From assembly GCA_025201805.1 (NCBI GenBank), contig MU619278.1:1-38543 (forward strand): a stretch of DNA of 38,543 nt, given 5' to 3'. The first letter of the stretch is position 1, and every line of letters begins with the position of its first letter. The stretch is from Parasitella parasitica (Eukaryota; Mucoromycota; Mucoromycetes; Mucorales; Mucoraceae). Shown here one piece after another: positions 23,289 to 34,241 of this stretch. The notes beneath the pieces are model-generated. The model was not told the DNA's origin, did not search any database, and saw nothing but the letters and a program-made list of their open reading frames with translations. A program made the position numbers and the translations under genes.

Positions 23289-23679
23289 TTACTCATCGTC
23301 TTCAGCCGTCGGTGGAGGGTGTTTCTTCAATGCCTGATCCATCTTATCAGGATATTTGGAAGCCAATTGCTGTTTGATTCGTCGCAGCTTGACAAAAACA
23401 TCATTGAGATCGCCTTTTACTTCTTTCAGCAGCTTTGTGTGTAGTTCAAAGTGTTTGTGTATATTATGATAGCGTGCTTGACTGAATTTGTTGAACGCCT
23501 CTAATTTTTGCTGTATATCCTTGTATACAAGCAGACTTTCCATAGATTAATACATTATGCTGCCACATAGGAAGGTAAAAGAAAGAGTACCTTTCATCTT
23601 GACTTTTGATGATGGCTTGTATTTCCTGATCGCTTTTCAACTGTAGCAGCTGGCTTGCAAGGTGGTTCTGGATAGACAT
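23289..23679 (-). CDS. KXD1: KxDL motif protein, KXD1/BORC-like (111 aa)
   Basis: KXD1 is a small coiled-coil subunit of BLOC-1-related complexes (BORC in animals) that control the position of lysosomes and endosomes. Two exons, 23679-23591 and 23535-23289, are joined across a 55-nt intron. The helix LEAFNKFSQARYHNIHKHFE and the stretch HTKLLKEVKGDLNDVFVKLR correspond to the conserved F..N..S..R......F..HT..L..MK.DLD.IF..IR pattern of the family. The C-terminus is short and charged. The first exon adds a short Gln-rich helix (MSIQNHLASQLLQLKSDQE). The internal Met near 23543 lies just after the intron and is not needed as a start. Confidence 0.85.
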
Positions 23680-24379
23680 GGTAAAAAGAGATGTATAGTC
23701 ACTGCCCTGACGAGTAGAAGCAAAGGAAAGCTTATCTGTTTTAAGAAATATGAGGGGTACAGGGTGGCCAAATGTGCAAACAAATAGAAATTTAACCTAA
23801 AGAAACAGCTATTTGAATTTGTATATTACGCACGCACACACACACACATTTTCCACATTGCAAAATGATAGCCCAATTGAAACATCAACAGCTACAAAAA
23901 AAGAATCTTCCTTGTGTATCCCGTTTCATCAATCGTTTTTTTTTTCTCATCTAAAACATGCGGTTAATACCCTCTTTATTCGATTTTATTTTACGGAATG
24001 GAAGAATGTTGCGTTGATCGCATGGTTAAAAAATGTGATAGGACTGATGGCTTTTTTTGATGCAACAGACACGGTCTTTTGAATCCATCATACCTGGTTT
24101 ATGTATTCACCTGGTACTACATTAAATTGGCACAATTCGGAATCCACGCTTCCGCGACAATAAGTCTGCATGTCAAAAGAGAGGGAAAAACTTTTGGGGC
24201 AATTTAACAAAAAAAAAAAAACCTGCTCTGGAAAGGGCAGATTCATCGTGAAACTAATCATGTACATGAACGTTTAGTCGAGTTTCTTATGTATATAATG
24301 ACCCCTTTTTAGTTGTTGTTTTTTTTTCCTTTTTCTTTTCTTCTTCATTACTTTTATTTATTATTTATTTATAAACACA
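23680..24379. other. Divergent intergenic region, KXD1-like / F-box gene
   Basis: These 700 bases lie between two start codons on opposite strands. They include a short CA run near 23832, several T-rich tracts and, close to the F-box gene, a TATA-like element. No coding or RNA gene was recognised. Confidence 0.45.
24290..24299 (+). promoter_or_regulatory. TATA-like element of the F-box gene
   Basis: A TGTATATAAT stretch lies about 85 bp above the ATG of the F-box gene and is followed by a long pyrimidine-rich leader. Position and sequence suit a TATA box, but no transcript start is known. Confidence 0.35.
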
Positions 24380-25960
24380 ATGAATCGCCTTATATCATAC
24401 ATTGCAAGCTGGATCGATTTTATGCTGTATCTGTACATACATATCACATCGACTATAAACGCCGTGATACTAGTGGCAAGAAAAGACGATCTAGCAAAAC
24501 AATCAAATCCATACAGTGCAGAGGACATGGCTTTGAGGTACCGACGACGAAAGAACCATAATCTGCAGCAGCAACAGCAACAGAAGCAGCGATACGCAAA
24601 AAACCCTGTTTTTGATAAAATTCCTAACGAAATTCTTCTCATCATGTTTGAATCCATGAATGCAACAGACCTGTTCCATTGTTCAACCGTCTCAAAACGT
24701 TGGAATGATCTGGCAATCCCAATTTTATGGCGTTCACCCGTACCAATAAAGCCCATTCTCAGTTGCCTGCCATCATTCGCAGCCATGGACAAAAAATACC
24801 ATATCAAGCATTCGCATCAGAAATCACACTTATCCCCTGGATTTCCTATACACATATCACGCTACGGCCATGCAGTCAAATCTCTTGATTTATCCCACAT
24901 TGCAACCCACGTTACCGACTGTACAATCCGACATATCGCACTCTCGTGCCCTCAGCTCACCAGTTTGAATTTATCGCATTGCCGCCTGCTCACAAACGAG
25001 GCTCTTTCCTACCTGAGCCGTGCACCGCACATTGCCAACCAGCTCCAAGTGCTGAGCCTGCAAAATTGCCGACAAATTACCGATGTTGGATTGAGCCATC
25101 TCACAGCTCAATGCCATGCTTTACAAACGCTTCATTTGGGCGCCTGTCCTGGTATTTCAAGTGATGGTATTATCAGCCTTGTGACAGCATCGGCTAGCAC
25201 CATCCGACGTCTTCGTTTGAGTGATTGCAGCCACATGACAGGATCCACGCTCCACGCGGTTGCTCGTCTCTGTGGTCCCAGGCTTGAGTGGCTGGACATT
25301 GCTCGCACCAAGGCCATCAGACACACAAATTTGGAAGACCTTGTGCAGAATTGCCCCAACCTAACTCGGTTGAACGTATCAATGAAGAAACCTAAACCTC
25401 TTTCCGAGCTGCGTGATCAATTAAGGCAAACCAGAGAGCGTCTTGTCTACTCACATCAAGATGAACGAGGACAGCAACAACTAGATGACACCGTTAATCC
25501 TTTGCACGAACTCATCGACCTGTTGGATCGGTACGACATCCAGGCCAATTTGACCGAGAGATCAGCGCAGCATCGACAATTGATACTAGATCAACAACGT
25601 GCGCGGGACCTTGTACGCTCTTCGACAGTCGAATCAATAATAATGAATTTGAAAAAATTGGAGCATTTGAATCTGTCTCATTGGAACTGCTTGACTGACA
25701 GGACAATTCATGCAATCTCTGTACATGCCCAGCGCTTGAGTTACCTCAACTTGACTGGATGTGATAATAGTGTAACGAAGAGAGGATTAAAGTATCTATG
25801 GGATCTTTGTGAGCGAAAAGCAACCTGCATTACCTTGACGGATCTGATGATATCCCCAGCCAATTCCAGCTTATATGAAAGCGACTCGTCTTGCTGCTCA
25901 TCCGATGACAGCCGTACCAAATCGGCACCTTTGAAGAAAGACTTTTCCAGATCAATCTAG
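24380..25960 (+). CDS. F-box/leucine-rich-repeat protein with N-terminal hydrophobic segment (526 aa)
   Basis: This should be a substrate receptor of an SCF (Skp1-Cullin-F-box) ubiquitin ligase. It is a single exon of 526 aa. An F-box lies at about 77-120 (FDKIPNEILLIMFESM, then FHCSTVSKRWNDLA and LWRSPV). Cysteine-containing LRRs run from about 165 to 333 in the AMN1/GRR1 style (LTSLNLSHCRLLTNEAL, LQVLSLQNCRQITDVGL, LQTLHLGACPGISSDG). Residues about 335-420 are charged and predicted helical, not LRR. One or two more repeats follow (LEHLNLSHWNCLTDRTI, LSYLNLTGCDNSVTKRG), then a Ser-rich tail with a CC. Residues 4-33 are strongly hydrophobic, suggesting a membrane anchor or signal-anchor, and a Gln run lies near 63-70. 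The substrate is unknown. Confidence 0.9.
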   Translation: MNRLISYIASWIDFMLYLYIHITSTINAVILVARKDDLAKQSNPYSAEDMALRYRRRKNHNLQQQQQQKQRYAKNPVFDKIPNEILLIMFESMNATDLFHCSTVSKRWNDLAIPILWRSPVPIKPILSCLPSFAAMDKKYHIKHSHQKSHLSPGFPIHISRYGHAVKSLDLSHIATHVTDCTIRHIALSCPQLTSLNLSHCRLLTNEALSYLSRAPHIANQLQVLSLQNCRQITDVGLSHLTAQCHALQTLHLGACPGISSDGIISLVTASASTIRRLRLSDCSHMTGSTLHAVARLCGPRLEWLDIARTKAIRHTNLEDLVQNCPNLTRLNVSMKKPKPLSELRDQLRQTRERLVYSHQDERGQQQLDDTVNPLHELIDLLDRYDIQANLTERSAQHRQLILDQQRARDLVRSSTVESIIMNLKKLEHLNLSHWNCLTDRTIHAISVHAQRLSYLNLTGCDNSVTKRGLKYLWDLCERKATCITLTDLMISPANSSLYESDSSCCSSDDSRTKSAPLKKDFSRSI

Positions 25961-28221
25961 TGGACGGGGAGGGCTTGGGAACCACCCTTTCTACACTGTA
26001 CTACATTTATCACCAGCCCATTTTTTTGTATATAACTTTCTTAGATGGCAGGGTACTTTTTTCCCTCTTTTCTTTAGTCACTTGCTGTTTGTTATTTGCT
26101 TTGTTCTGATCTATAGTTATCATCATCATTATTATTGTTTATTCGTTTCATATCTAATGTTTTTTTTTTATATATATATAAACATATATTATACCATTTA
26201 AAACTCGGGCTTTATCATGAAATATCTTTGCTTTATTATGTGTAATGACAACATCGCTTGTGTAAGTTGTTTATCCAATGAGATTAGCCGTAAATATTTG
26301 CGGTACTAACAGGCATTCTATACATACTAACATAAAACATGATAACAAAAAGGTCATGTTACAAGAAAATTTCTCAGAATCTAGAGCAAGATTAAATACT
26401 ATCGCTTCTAGGCACATGTAAAATAAAAGTTACATTTGATATATCATTTCTAAAGGCAACTGCTCTCATCGTTAAATGACATGATTGTAATCAATGGATT
26501 AAGCAGAATTGAAAATCTGTTGTATTTCACGAAGTAAATCTTTTTTTATAGGGACTTGTAAATGTCTTTATGAGGGAAGGAATTAATTGAGAAGGTAGAA
26601 GACGATATAGCAGGCTCGAAATAAGTGAAGACAAAAGAATAAAGCAAAGATAAACCATTTGGGGCCTGTAAATATGGTCGCATTTCATCTTTCAAGTTGA
26701 TTTGAGGATAATTAGTAGCTAATCATTGTATTAAATTTGTATGGAGATTTAAAAACAGACAACTAGTAGCATCTACATTATACCATATCCCAAAAAACCT
26801 GTTGTTGTTTTAGAGGATCTAAGAAGCCTAGGCTGTCAGGTTTACAAAACTGAATCATGGCGTCAAAAAATTATCTAGGAAAGATACATCATCTTTTTTG
26901 TACAATAATTTGAACTAGGAATTTTTTGGAGCTCGACTAAAAAGCTCTGAAAACTACACCCTATACCATAGACGTATGACAAGAGCATCCCCGTCAGTCG
27001 TCGAAAGCACAAACTGCTATAGATGCTCTAATGGCCATCTCTGGCAAACCAGCTATCAAGGTTCTTTTCCCGTATTGAATTCAATTCCCGATCCCTCAAT
27101 AGGATCTTCGATTTGACCACTTTCGCATTCTCTTGTTGATTTCTCGAAATCTACTATATCAGGCGTGGGTACTTTATTATTTGACATGTATAGCCAGTTT
27201 CACAGCGATTTGAATGGTATATTATTTGTTGCTTTTTACATGCAAAATGTTGCGTAAATTTAATAAAGAGTAAAATGCGTTTTTTGCCCAAAAAACAACA
27301 TTTTGGTTATAAAATAGCTTAGAATAATTTATCAACAGTTAGAATCAAGTTTCAGAACTTATTTGTATTAATATATACTATAACAAAAGTGCTCGATTTT
27401 GGGGTCAAAAATGCGATTTTTTGATATCAAGCACTTTTTCATGGGTTAGTATAAGGGTACGAGGCTGAATTTTGCCTTATTTTTCATGGATCAAAAAAAT
27501 TGAGATAATGCGTCAGAAAGATACTCCAGAATTAGAGAAATAGTTTTATGCTATTCTTAGCTTCTAAATCGCGTAATAAGCGCTGGATAACTAGGTTTGA
27601 AAATGTCCATTTCCAGGTGATTTTAGCGTTATATGGGGAATAAAGAATTAAATTAGGGTACGTGACATACAAAACATGTCTTTAATCGCTGCTGAGCATT
27701 GACCTCGTTGTGTTGCCTACTGTTCAGATGCCATTTTCGATTTATACATCGATTCTCAAGCATAAATCTAGGTACACACAGCGTAACATTTATTGCTTGG
27801 GCATTACGCAATAATTACTATATAGTGACCAAGAGCTTTCGTTGTGTATAAAATCTCAAGTTGCAGTTACCGAGCTAAAGAGATAGACAATACATGTGCC
27901 TATACAGTTTGTTCGATTAAGAAGACGTCTGATACTTGGTAATACCGCAGAGAATAATCCTACGCTCTGACACAGCATTCTCACCGAAGCGGCACCCGCT
28001 CCGTCTTTACTGCATACAAGCGGCTTTAAATACATCCGTTTGCCGTTGCGGTGTGCATGAATTTTTCCCTTCTTGAGATCCGACATTTTACAAATTTGAC
28101 TCATTGGACCAACACTCTGTCCCGGAAAACCACGAAAGTAAATATATAGACCAGAAAACACAGGGTCTTTTTTTTTTCTCTTTGTTTTTTTATCCATTAT
28201 ACATCAATATACGCTAAAATC
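25961..28221. other. Gene-free region, about 2.3 kb
   Basis: This AT-rich stretch lies between the F-box and FAD-monooxygenase genes. I find no family-like frame. Small open frames occur (27056-27187 minus, 43 codons; 27856-28197 minus, 113 codons) but neither matches anything I know. A 9-bp perfect inverted repeat lies at 27385-27438. The last 300 bases are less AT-rich and should hold the promoter of the monooxygenase. Confidence 0.5.
27385..27438. repeat. Short inverted repeat (9-bp stem)
   Basis: AAAAGTGCT at 27385-27393 is the exact reverse complement of AGCACTTTT at 27430-27438. The intervening 36 bases contain CGATTTT twice. The function is unknown; it could be a relic transposon end or chance in AT-rich DNA. 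Confidence 0.5.
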
Positions 28222-30463
28222 ATGTCAATTAAAGTAGATATTCTTGTCAGTGGAGCAGGACCTGTTGGGCTGTTCTTTGCGTATCAGATGGCTCGGCGCG
28301 GCCATTCAGTATTTATAGCGGATCCCAAGACTGGCCCCACAGATCAAAGCCGAGCCATTTTAGTCACTGCACGTACTCTGGAGGTTCTGGAAAGCAAAGG
28401 GTTGGCGGCTGATATTCTTCGAGAGAGCTTTGTCTTTTGCGGTATGCGTATGTTTCAAGGAGGATCTGTTGTAAGTGTCATTTGCTGATTGGGTGCAGGT
28501 ATATGGTATACTAATTTTCGTGTATAGGTTGGCCAAATAGATGCTTGTGGAGATACGCCTTTTGGTCACACTACGGTGCTGATGCAAGGGAAGACTGAAG
28601 AGATTTTCGTTGAGAGACTTGCACAGGACACAGACTGCAAAATTCATTGGGAAACTGAACTTTTGTCTTATACGCAAGACAGTCATAGTGTCAAGTCAGT
28701 CGTTCGTGATATACATACAAGGCAGGAGCAAGTGGTTGAATCTGTTTACATTGTGGGCGCTGATGGAAGTCATTCAAGTGTCAGGAAAGGAAATCCTCAG
28801 TGGACATATGATGGCGTGGCTATTCAGACCAAGTTTATATTGGCTGATTTGACTTTGCATGGCGCAGATGGTGAAGATATCACTTACATGATGGATAGAA
28901 TGAATACGTTTATGACTGGAACAGGTAACCTGATCTCTTTTTCTTTTTTTTTCTTTCTCTTTTTTTACCCTCAATGAATCATTCTAATACATTGCTCTGT
29001 TACGTAATATAGATGTATTGGGCATGATCCGTCTTAATCCCGTTCATCCAACTAAAGATGATTCTCATGTGTTTCGAATTTTTGGCAATTTGGAAGCTTA
29101 TCATATTAGCAATGTCGATCGAAACCTGGTCAGTCATGGCATCGACAAAACCCCTGAAGGGCCACCTACACTCGACTTTATTCAGGAATGGTTGAATAAA
29201 GCTACGGCTCCCCTCAAGTTTGTAGCAAGTGACGTAATCTGGGCCTCTTATTTCAGAATTAATGAAAGAATCGCAAATGGCTTTAGAAAGGATAGAGCAT
29301 TCTTGATTGGAGGTATGTATAAGGTGTACAAGTGTTATGTCCTTAATGACTCATGTTGTATTGCGGGAATAGATGCTGCGCACTGCCATTCACCTGCCGG
29401 AGGACAAGGCATGAATTTGGGATTACAGGATGGTAATAGTCTTATGAATTCTATAATAAACCTATTGTGTTTCTAACTGGTGTATACTATGCATAGCTCA
29501 TAACTTGGCATGGAAAATGTCAGATGTCCTCAAGGGGATGGCATCTCACCCAGAGAAACTTCTTGATTCATACAACGAAGAAGTAACGTAACGCTGATCT
29601 ATAGTAATATCATGCTGCTAATGCCTACAATGTATTTGTATTTACAGAGAGAACCAATCGCCAAAGCAACGATCGAAACTACTAGTAATACCACCAAATT
29701 TGGATTACAGGGAAATGCTCTTTTTGCGTCTATAAGGAATAAAATGCTGGCTATGGCTATTAAATTCCCTTCAGTCAAAGAAACAGCATTCAAAAAGTTA
29801 ATGCAGGTAATGACAGTTTTATGCGATTGTATGTGAAATTTCGTTTTGTATTAATTGCAAGTGTTTGTGTAGCTCTACGTTTCTCTTGACCCTGAGATAT
29901 CAAGCATTGAGCATCAAGAATCTGACAAGGGGCTGATAGAAGCAGGAAAATTTTTACCAGACACTGCACCTTTGCGAAAGAGTTTTGTCACGTCTGCAGG
30001 CAAGGGTCCTCGTCGCATTGAGCGTTCCAGCTTAAGAGAGCTTTTGATTGATAACGAAAAGTACATCGTCATTTTCATTGCCACATGCCTGCCAAGTACA
30101 AGGCCTAATCTAGATCTGATAAAGAAGTTCTGGATTGACACTCGATCTAAACCTGTACGTCGACTAGTTATTCAGTCTGCCTACCATTCCACCTACATGG
30201 CCAAGCTACCGGACTTTGTCACAGATGAAGAAGCATCAACGGCAGAGGAGTCGTTTTACTCAGAAGAAAGAAATAATCTTCCGAATTCTGTTTCTAATCT
30301 TATTGGCCTTTATCCTTTACTTTCATCGTACTTTGCTGGTCAGCGACCCTCTAGCGTGGTTCTTTTCGTTCGTCCGGATATATACATATCTCATGCTAGA
30401 TTAGTAACAAACGAAGCTGAATTGGATACCGCGTTGGAATTCCTCTCAGAATTATACGCGTAA
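28222..30463 (+). CDS. FAD-dependent aromatic monooxygenase, phenol-hydroxylase type (613 aa)
   Basis: This is a class A flavoprotein hydroxylase that uses NAD(P)H and O2 on an aromatic or polyketide-like substrate. Seven exons: 28222-28470, 28528-28924, 29013-29312, 29373-29432, 29497-29582, 29648-29806 and 29873-30463. The dinucleotide-binding motif GAGPVG is at 11-16. The DG motif (GADGSHSSVR) is at about 160-169. The GD motif (GGDAAHCHSPAGGQGMN) is at about 314-330 and binds the FAD ribityl chain; it is formed only after splicing. The C-terminal 200 residues fit the thioredoxin-like domain of phenol 2-monooxygenases. It stands alone, with 2.3 kb and 1.5 kb of gene-free DNA on its sides, so no pathway can be read from neighbours. 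The substrate is unknown. Confidence 0.9.
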
Positions 30464-31986
30464 CTTTAATCCCAATAAATGTAAAGTATCTATTTGAAAC
30501 AAATGATTATTTCACCTTAATCGAGAAATTGGAGGTTTGTTGATTTGACAGACCACCTCCGCTCAGGGGTAATCAGCTTCATTTTAGGACTTACTTGAGG
30601 GGCAAATCTGGTCAGTAAGTCCTATTTATGTCCAATCGCCACCCCTCCCCCCATCCAATCTCCCAATAGTGACCTCTACATAATGCAATACAGTTGCATT
30701 AATGTGAATTGAATGAAAAATTTTTAGTTCTCAAAAAATGAAGGGCTACCGTAAAAAAAAGGCATCATTGATTTGTGCAACCTGAAGCATTTTTCTCGCC
30801 ATATCGCTCTAAAAAAAAAACATTCGGTTAAAACGTGTAGCAAAGTTGTATATTGTACCACCCACTCGAGATACATGTTTACAAGAATTGCATATATGCA
30901 AAACATCATGTACGTTGAACTTGAGATTAGAATCGAGCGGTATACACCGCATACAGATGAATAAGTCAATGCGATTTTCAAAGAGAGAGAGGACATATAA
31001 TTCAAACATAGTCATCTTCATGAGCATAGATCAGAATTTTTTTATAAGCTGCTGCATACACCAATTATTTTGCTTTTAACGATAATCTTTAGATTCTGTA
31101 GTATTCTTCGATCATAGGCCCCGCAGACGAACACCTTGGCGAGATTTATTGAATTACCCATTTTCTTGTTACTAACAGTGCATCCACCTATTAAAATACC
31201 AAGTGTGTAACTTTGAGATGTGTTACGTTGAAAAATTTCATCATTAACCAAACGTCGGGCCCTTTATATCGAGTTTCCACAGTTCATCTGTCAGCTGTTT
31301 TTTATATACATACATGTATAGCAGAAGAAAGATATGTTTTGATATAAGATATTATGGAGGCACGTGTTTTTACAGCTGCATTCCATAAATAACAAGTTTT
31401 CATGACAATAGCAACATGATTCTGCTAAGTTTGGCCATTAAGTTATTCCTATCAATGACTATTGAACGTGTGTTTCAACCCTATTGTCATAAAGTAGATT
31501 CTCCTTACCAAATGAGTATGGATTGAGTACATGCTCTTAAAATTCGCGTTTACATACATTATAGAGGTTTGTACATATGTATAAAAACTACTGTAATATA
31601 AGCATAGGTTTGCATATTTCATGTAATACGAATTGATAGTAAAGATATCACTGCATAAATTTTTTACAGATGTTTGCTTCTTGAGGGACGCTTTTATGTT
31701 ATATACGGGTCTTTTAACATGCTTTATCTATGTCTGAATAATTGGCGTTTCAAATTCTATTTTAGAAAAACCAAAGGCAATGGCCTGTCGTCTCATCCAA
31801 AACCATTTCCAAGTAACTTTCATCACGTACTGAGTCAAAACATTATATATTGAGCTACCAACCATCAAAGCATGACCGTGTTACTTTTTCATTATACTAC
31901 AGGTAATGCATATGCCCATGATTCATATATTTATATATATTATCATATTATACACTAAAGATTTTATTTGGTTATAGATATATAGC
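30464..31986. other. Gene-free convergent intergenic region, about 1.5 kb
   Basis: This stretch lies between the monooxygenase (+) and the kinase (-), so both 3' UTRs fall here. It is AT-rich and has no supported gene. A perfect 11-bp stem hairpin lies at 30585-30624, and a C-rich stretch (CACCCCTCCCCCC) follows near 30642. Confidence 0.5.
30585..30624. repeat. Perfect 11-bp hairpin downstream of the monooxygenase
   Basis: TAGGACTTACT (30585-30595) and AGTAAGTCCTA (30614-30624) are exact reverse complements with an 18-base loop. It lies 122 bp after the monooxygenase stop codon. It may act as an RNA 3' structure or be a transposon-end remnant; the sequence alone cannot decide. Confidence 0.6.
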
Positions 31987-33781
31987 TCAAGATGATGACT
32001 TGGGAGACAAGACATGGTTTACAAATCTTGCCAAGTCGTTTGAATTGGCACATTGCAACAATCGGCTCTGAACGTGGACATTAATTTCCTACATGAAAAT
32101 TAATAAAAAAAAAAGGCTATTTTAGCTTTTTTGTGTCATACCTGTAAAACATCGACAGCATGTGGTCTTGTGGAAGGCGTTTCATCTAATAGCCAAGCAA
32201 CAAGGCCTCTCATGTACATGGTTGGATAGCTATAAGTGAATGTTGGGCTTGGTTCACTTAAAATGGCAGTAAATAGTTCGGTTTCATCTTTCAGCAGATA
32301 GTGAGGTGGAACACGATCCATCATTTCAATAAGTGTGATGCCCAGTGACCACATATCAATCTTCTCGTCATAAGGCTGTTCGCGGATGACTTCAGGAGCC
32401 ATCCACTTGCTTGTGCCTAATCTCTCACGGTTGCGACGGTTGGTTCTTGTTGCAAGGCCAAAATCGGCTACATTTAGAGAAAGAGAGCGTAAATCGTCCA
32501 TTCATGATTATATGTTTACGTTATGCTGTACCTAGCTTGACTTCGCCGTTCCATCCTAGCAGTAGATTTTCGCATTTAATATCGCGATGGATAAACTGTC
32601 TTGAATGCAAGTAGGCGAGGCCTTTTAGTGTTTCGCATGTAATGTGTACTGCGTATTGCTCAGGAATGCCACGCTGGCAGAGGACAGCAAATACTGAACA
32701 GCGCTGCAGGTCCATTGCCATCCAAACATCTTGTTTCCAAAGTGAAACTTCTCGTAGTCGTATGAGGTTGGTGTGACCTGTAGCCATGATGCGCAACTCA
32801 CGAATGATCGATGCCTTGTATTCGCGATCAGGATCCAAATGGCACCTTTTGATGGCCAAATAGACGTTTTTCTTGAATCGATGCTGCGCTCTGACGACTG
32901 AGCCATTGACACTATGAATCAGATTTTTATTAAGTCATGTCATCTTGCTTGTTGTAGTGTTTTTATTTGCTAACCCTGTGCCTATTTCTTTGAATCCGTC
33001 GTATTTGTTACGTGGGTCTAACGAAGATACTGGCACTTTGGGCAGTGCTTTTCTTATCTTTGTTTCAAATTCATTGGAAGTCCTCACTAGTGGAGGCAAT
33101 AGAGGAATCTCTGTGCAGGTGCCAGCGGGACGCCATGGATGTTTGGATATGTGTTTCTGTAAATTCACTGTGCGCAAAGTATATGTTTTCTCAATTAAAG
33201 GTTCTGGTTTGAGGAAGCAATCGCTACCAAAAACATTGGGTATTTCATAGTATCCTGGTGATCTCCAAACCTAGGGTTTATTTAAGGGGAGGCAGACAAG
33301 AGGAGCAAAAGGGGGTGAGTAAAAACAAAAACAAAACAAAAACAACAAGACAAACCTTTGTATTATTTGAAAAGTCTGTTGATTTTGTGCTCTTGTTGGA
33401 ATATACAGAATCTCTTCTTAAACAGCCTGTGGACCTTCTCTTCATGGACAGATCCATAGTTTTGAGCAATTCCGCTTGTCGAGTAGTTGATTGATGATTG
33501 TCTGCTGTAGTCGATGACTTGGATTTTCTGAGATTGCCTAATGAAGCTCTTTTATTTCCAAGCAAACCACCAAAAGCACGCTATAATTGTTACTATGTGA
33601 GTCTATCATACATTTTGGGTAATATTAGTGCATTTACTCTTCGGCTCTCCTTCAGTGCATCAATCATTGCTTTTCCATTGACTTTATTTAATGATGAAGT
33701 AGCAAACGAATGGGTATTGGCTAGATTTGCATCGCTTCTATTAGAGTGAGTGCTAATAGTAGAAGATTTGCGCCTCAACAT
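31987..33781 (-). CDS. STE20/PAK-like serine/threonine kinase without visible CRIB (490 aa)
   Basis: Exons are 33781-33638, 33580-33356, 33270-32975, 32911-32532, 32467-32142 and 32088-31987, all in frame. A Ser/Lys-rich N-terminal region (about 1-215) shows no CRIB/PBD motif (ISxPxxxxHxxH). The kinase domain follows: Gly loop IGTGVNGSVV (219-228), Lys243 in AIKR, HRDIKCEN with Asp332 and DFG at 350-352. MAPE is at 371-374 and MWSLGITLIEMM lies in helix F. The closest pattern is PAK (HRDIKSDN, GTPYWMAPE), but the activation loop reads RNRERLGTSKW, so Glu363 occupies the place of the PAK phospho-threonine. The last short exon supplies the C-terminal RLLQCANSNDLARFV; without it the frame would stop after VDVLQV. 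The kinase appears catalytically competent. Confidence 0.88.
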
Positions 33782-33799
33782 GACGAGATAAGAGCAAGT

Positions 33800-33800
<1 letters not shown>

Positions 33801-33848
<48 letters not shown>

Positions 33849-33855
33849 AAGAGGA
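33801..33855. repeat. (GA)n microsatellite in the kinase 5' leader
   Basis: A GA-rich tract with small AAG interruptions lies 20 bp above the kinase ATG. On the transcribed strand it is a (CT)n leader. A similar (CT)n tract precedes the Rab11-like gene. Confidence 0.85.
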
Positions 33856-34210
33856 TTATTTTTGTTTGTGTCTATATATGTCTGCTGCTGAAGAGATCTA
33901 GGCCAGCGAATTTAAAGCTTCTTGATAAATTATCGCAATACAGTGTTTAGATAGAGTATAGTGGCGCTGCACAACCCCATTCAGACATACGTTTGTCCAC
34001 GTGTGTGAGTGTGTATATATTTACAACTATTTCAAGCGATACGAAAGGGGGTTTTATTGTACATGAAAATATTGAATGGCTCTAATGTGCCTACAGAGAC
34101 TAGTGTAAGCTTCCTATGCTCCACATATGAATACTACCATGTTTATCAAAAGAATTAGCCAGCTCAAGATGAATTTTTTTTGCTCAGGCATTGTATATAT
34201 GGCTACGTGC

Positions 34211-34241
34211 CTGTGTGTGTGTGTGTGTGTATGTGTGTGTG
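34211..34241. repeat. (GT)n microsatellite
   Basis: A run of TG dinucleotides with a single A interruption lies in gene-free DNA. Confidence 0.85.

Noticed and set aside
27056-27187. A 43-codon minus-strand frame starting MSNNKVPTPDIVDFEKS
   Set aside because: Its acidic, protein-like text could be the first exon of a relic element, but no continuation was found across plausible splice sites.
27856-28197. A 113-codon open frame on the minus strand just above the FAD monooxygenase, starting 24 bp from its ATG
   Set aside because: No domain or family is recognised, the composition is unremarkable, and it occupies the probable promoter of the monooxygenase. Length alone is not enough support.
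33000-33565. Plus-strand open frames opposite the kinase exons
   Set aside because: They match no family and lie over well-supported minus-strand exons.
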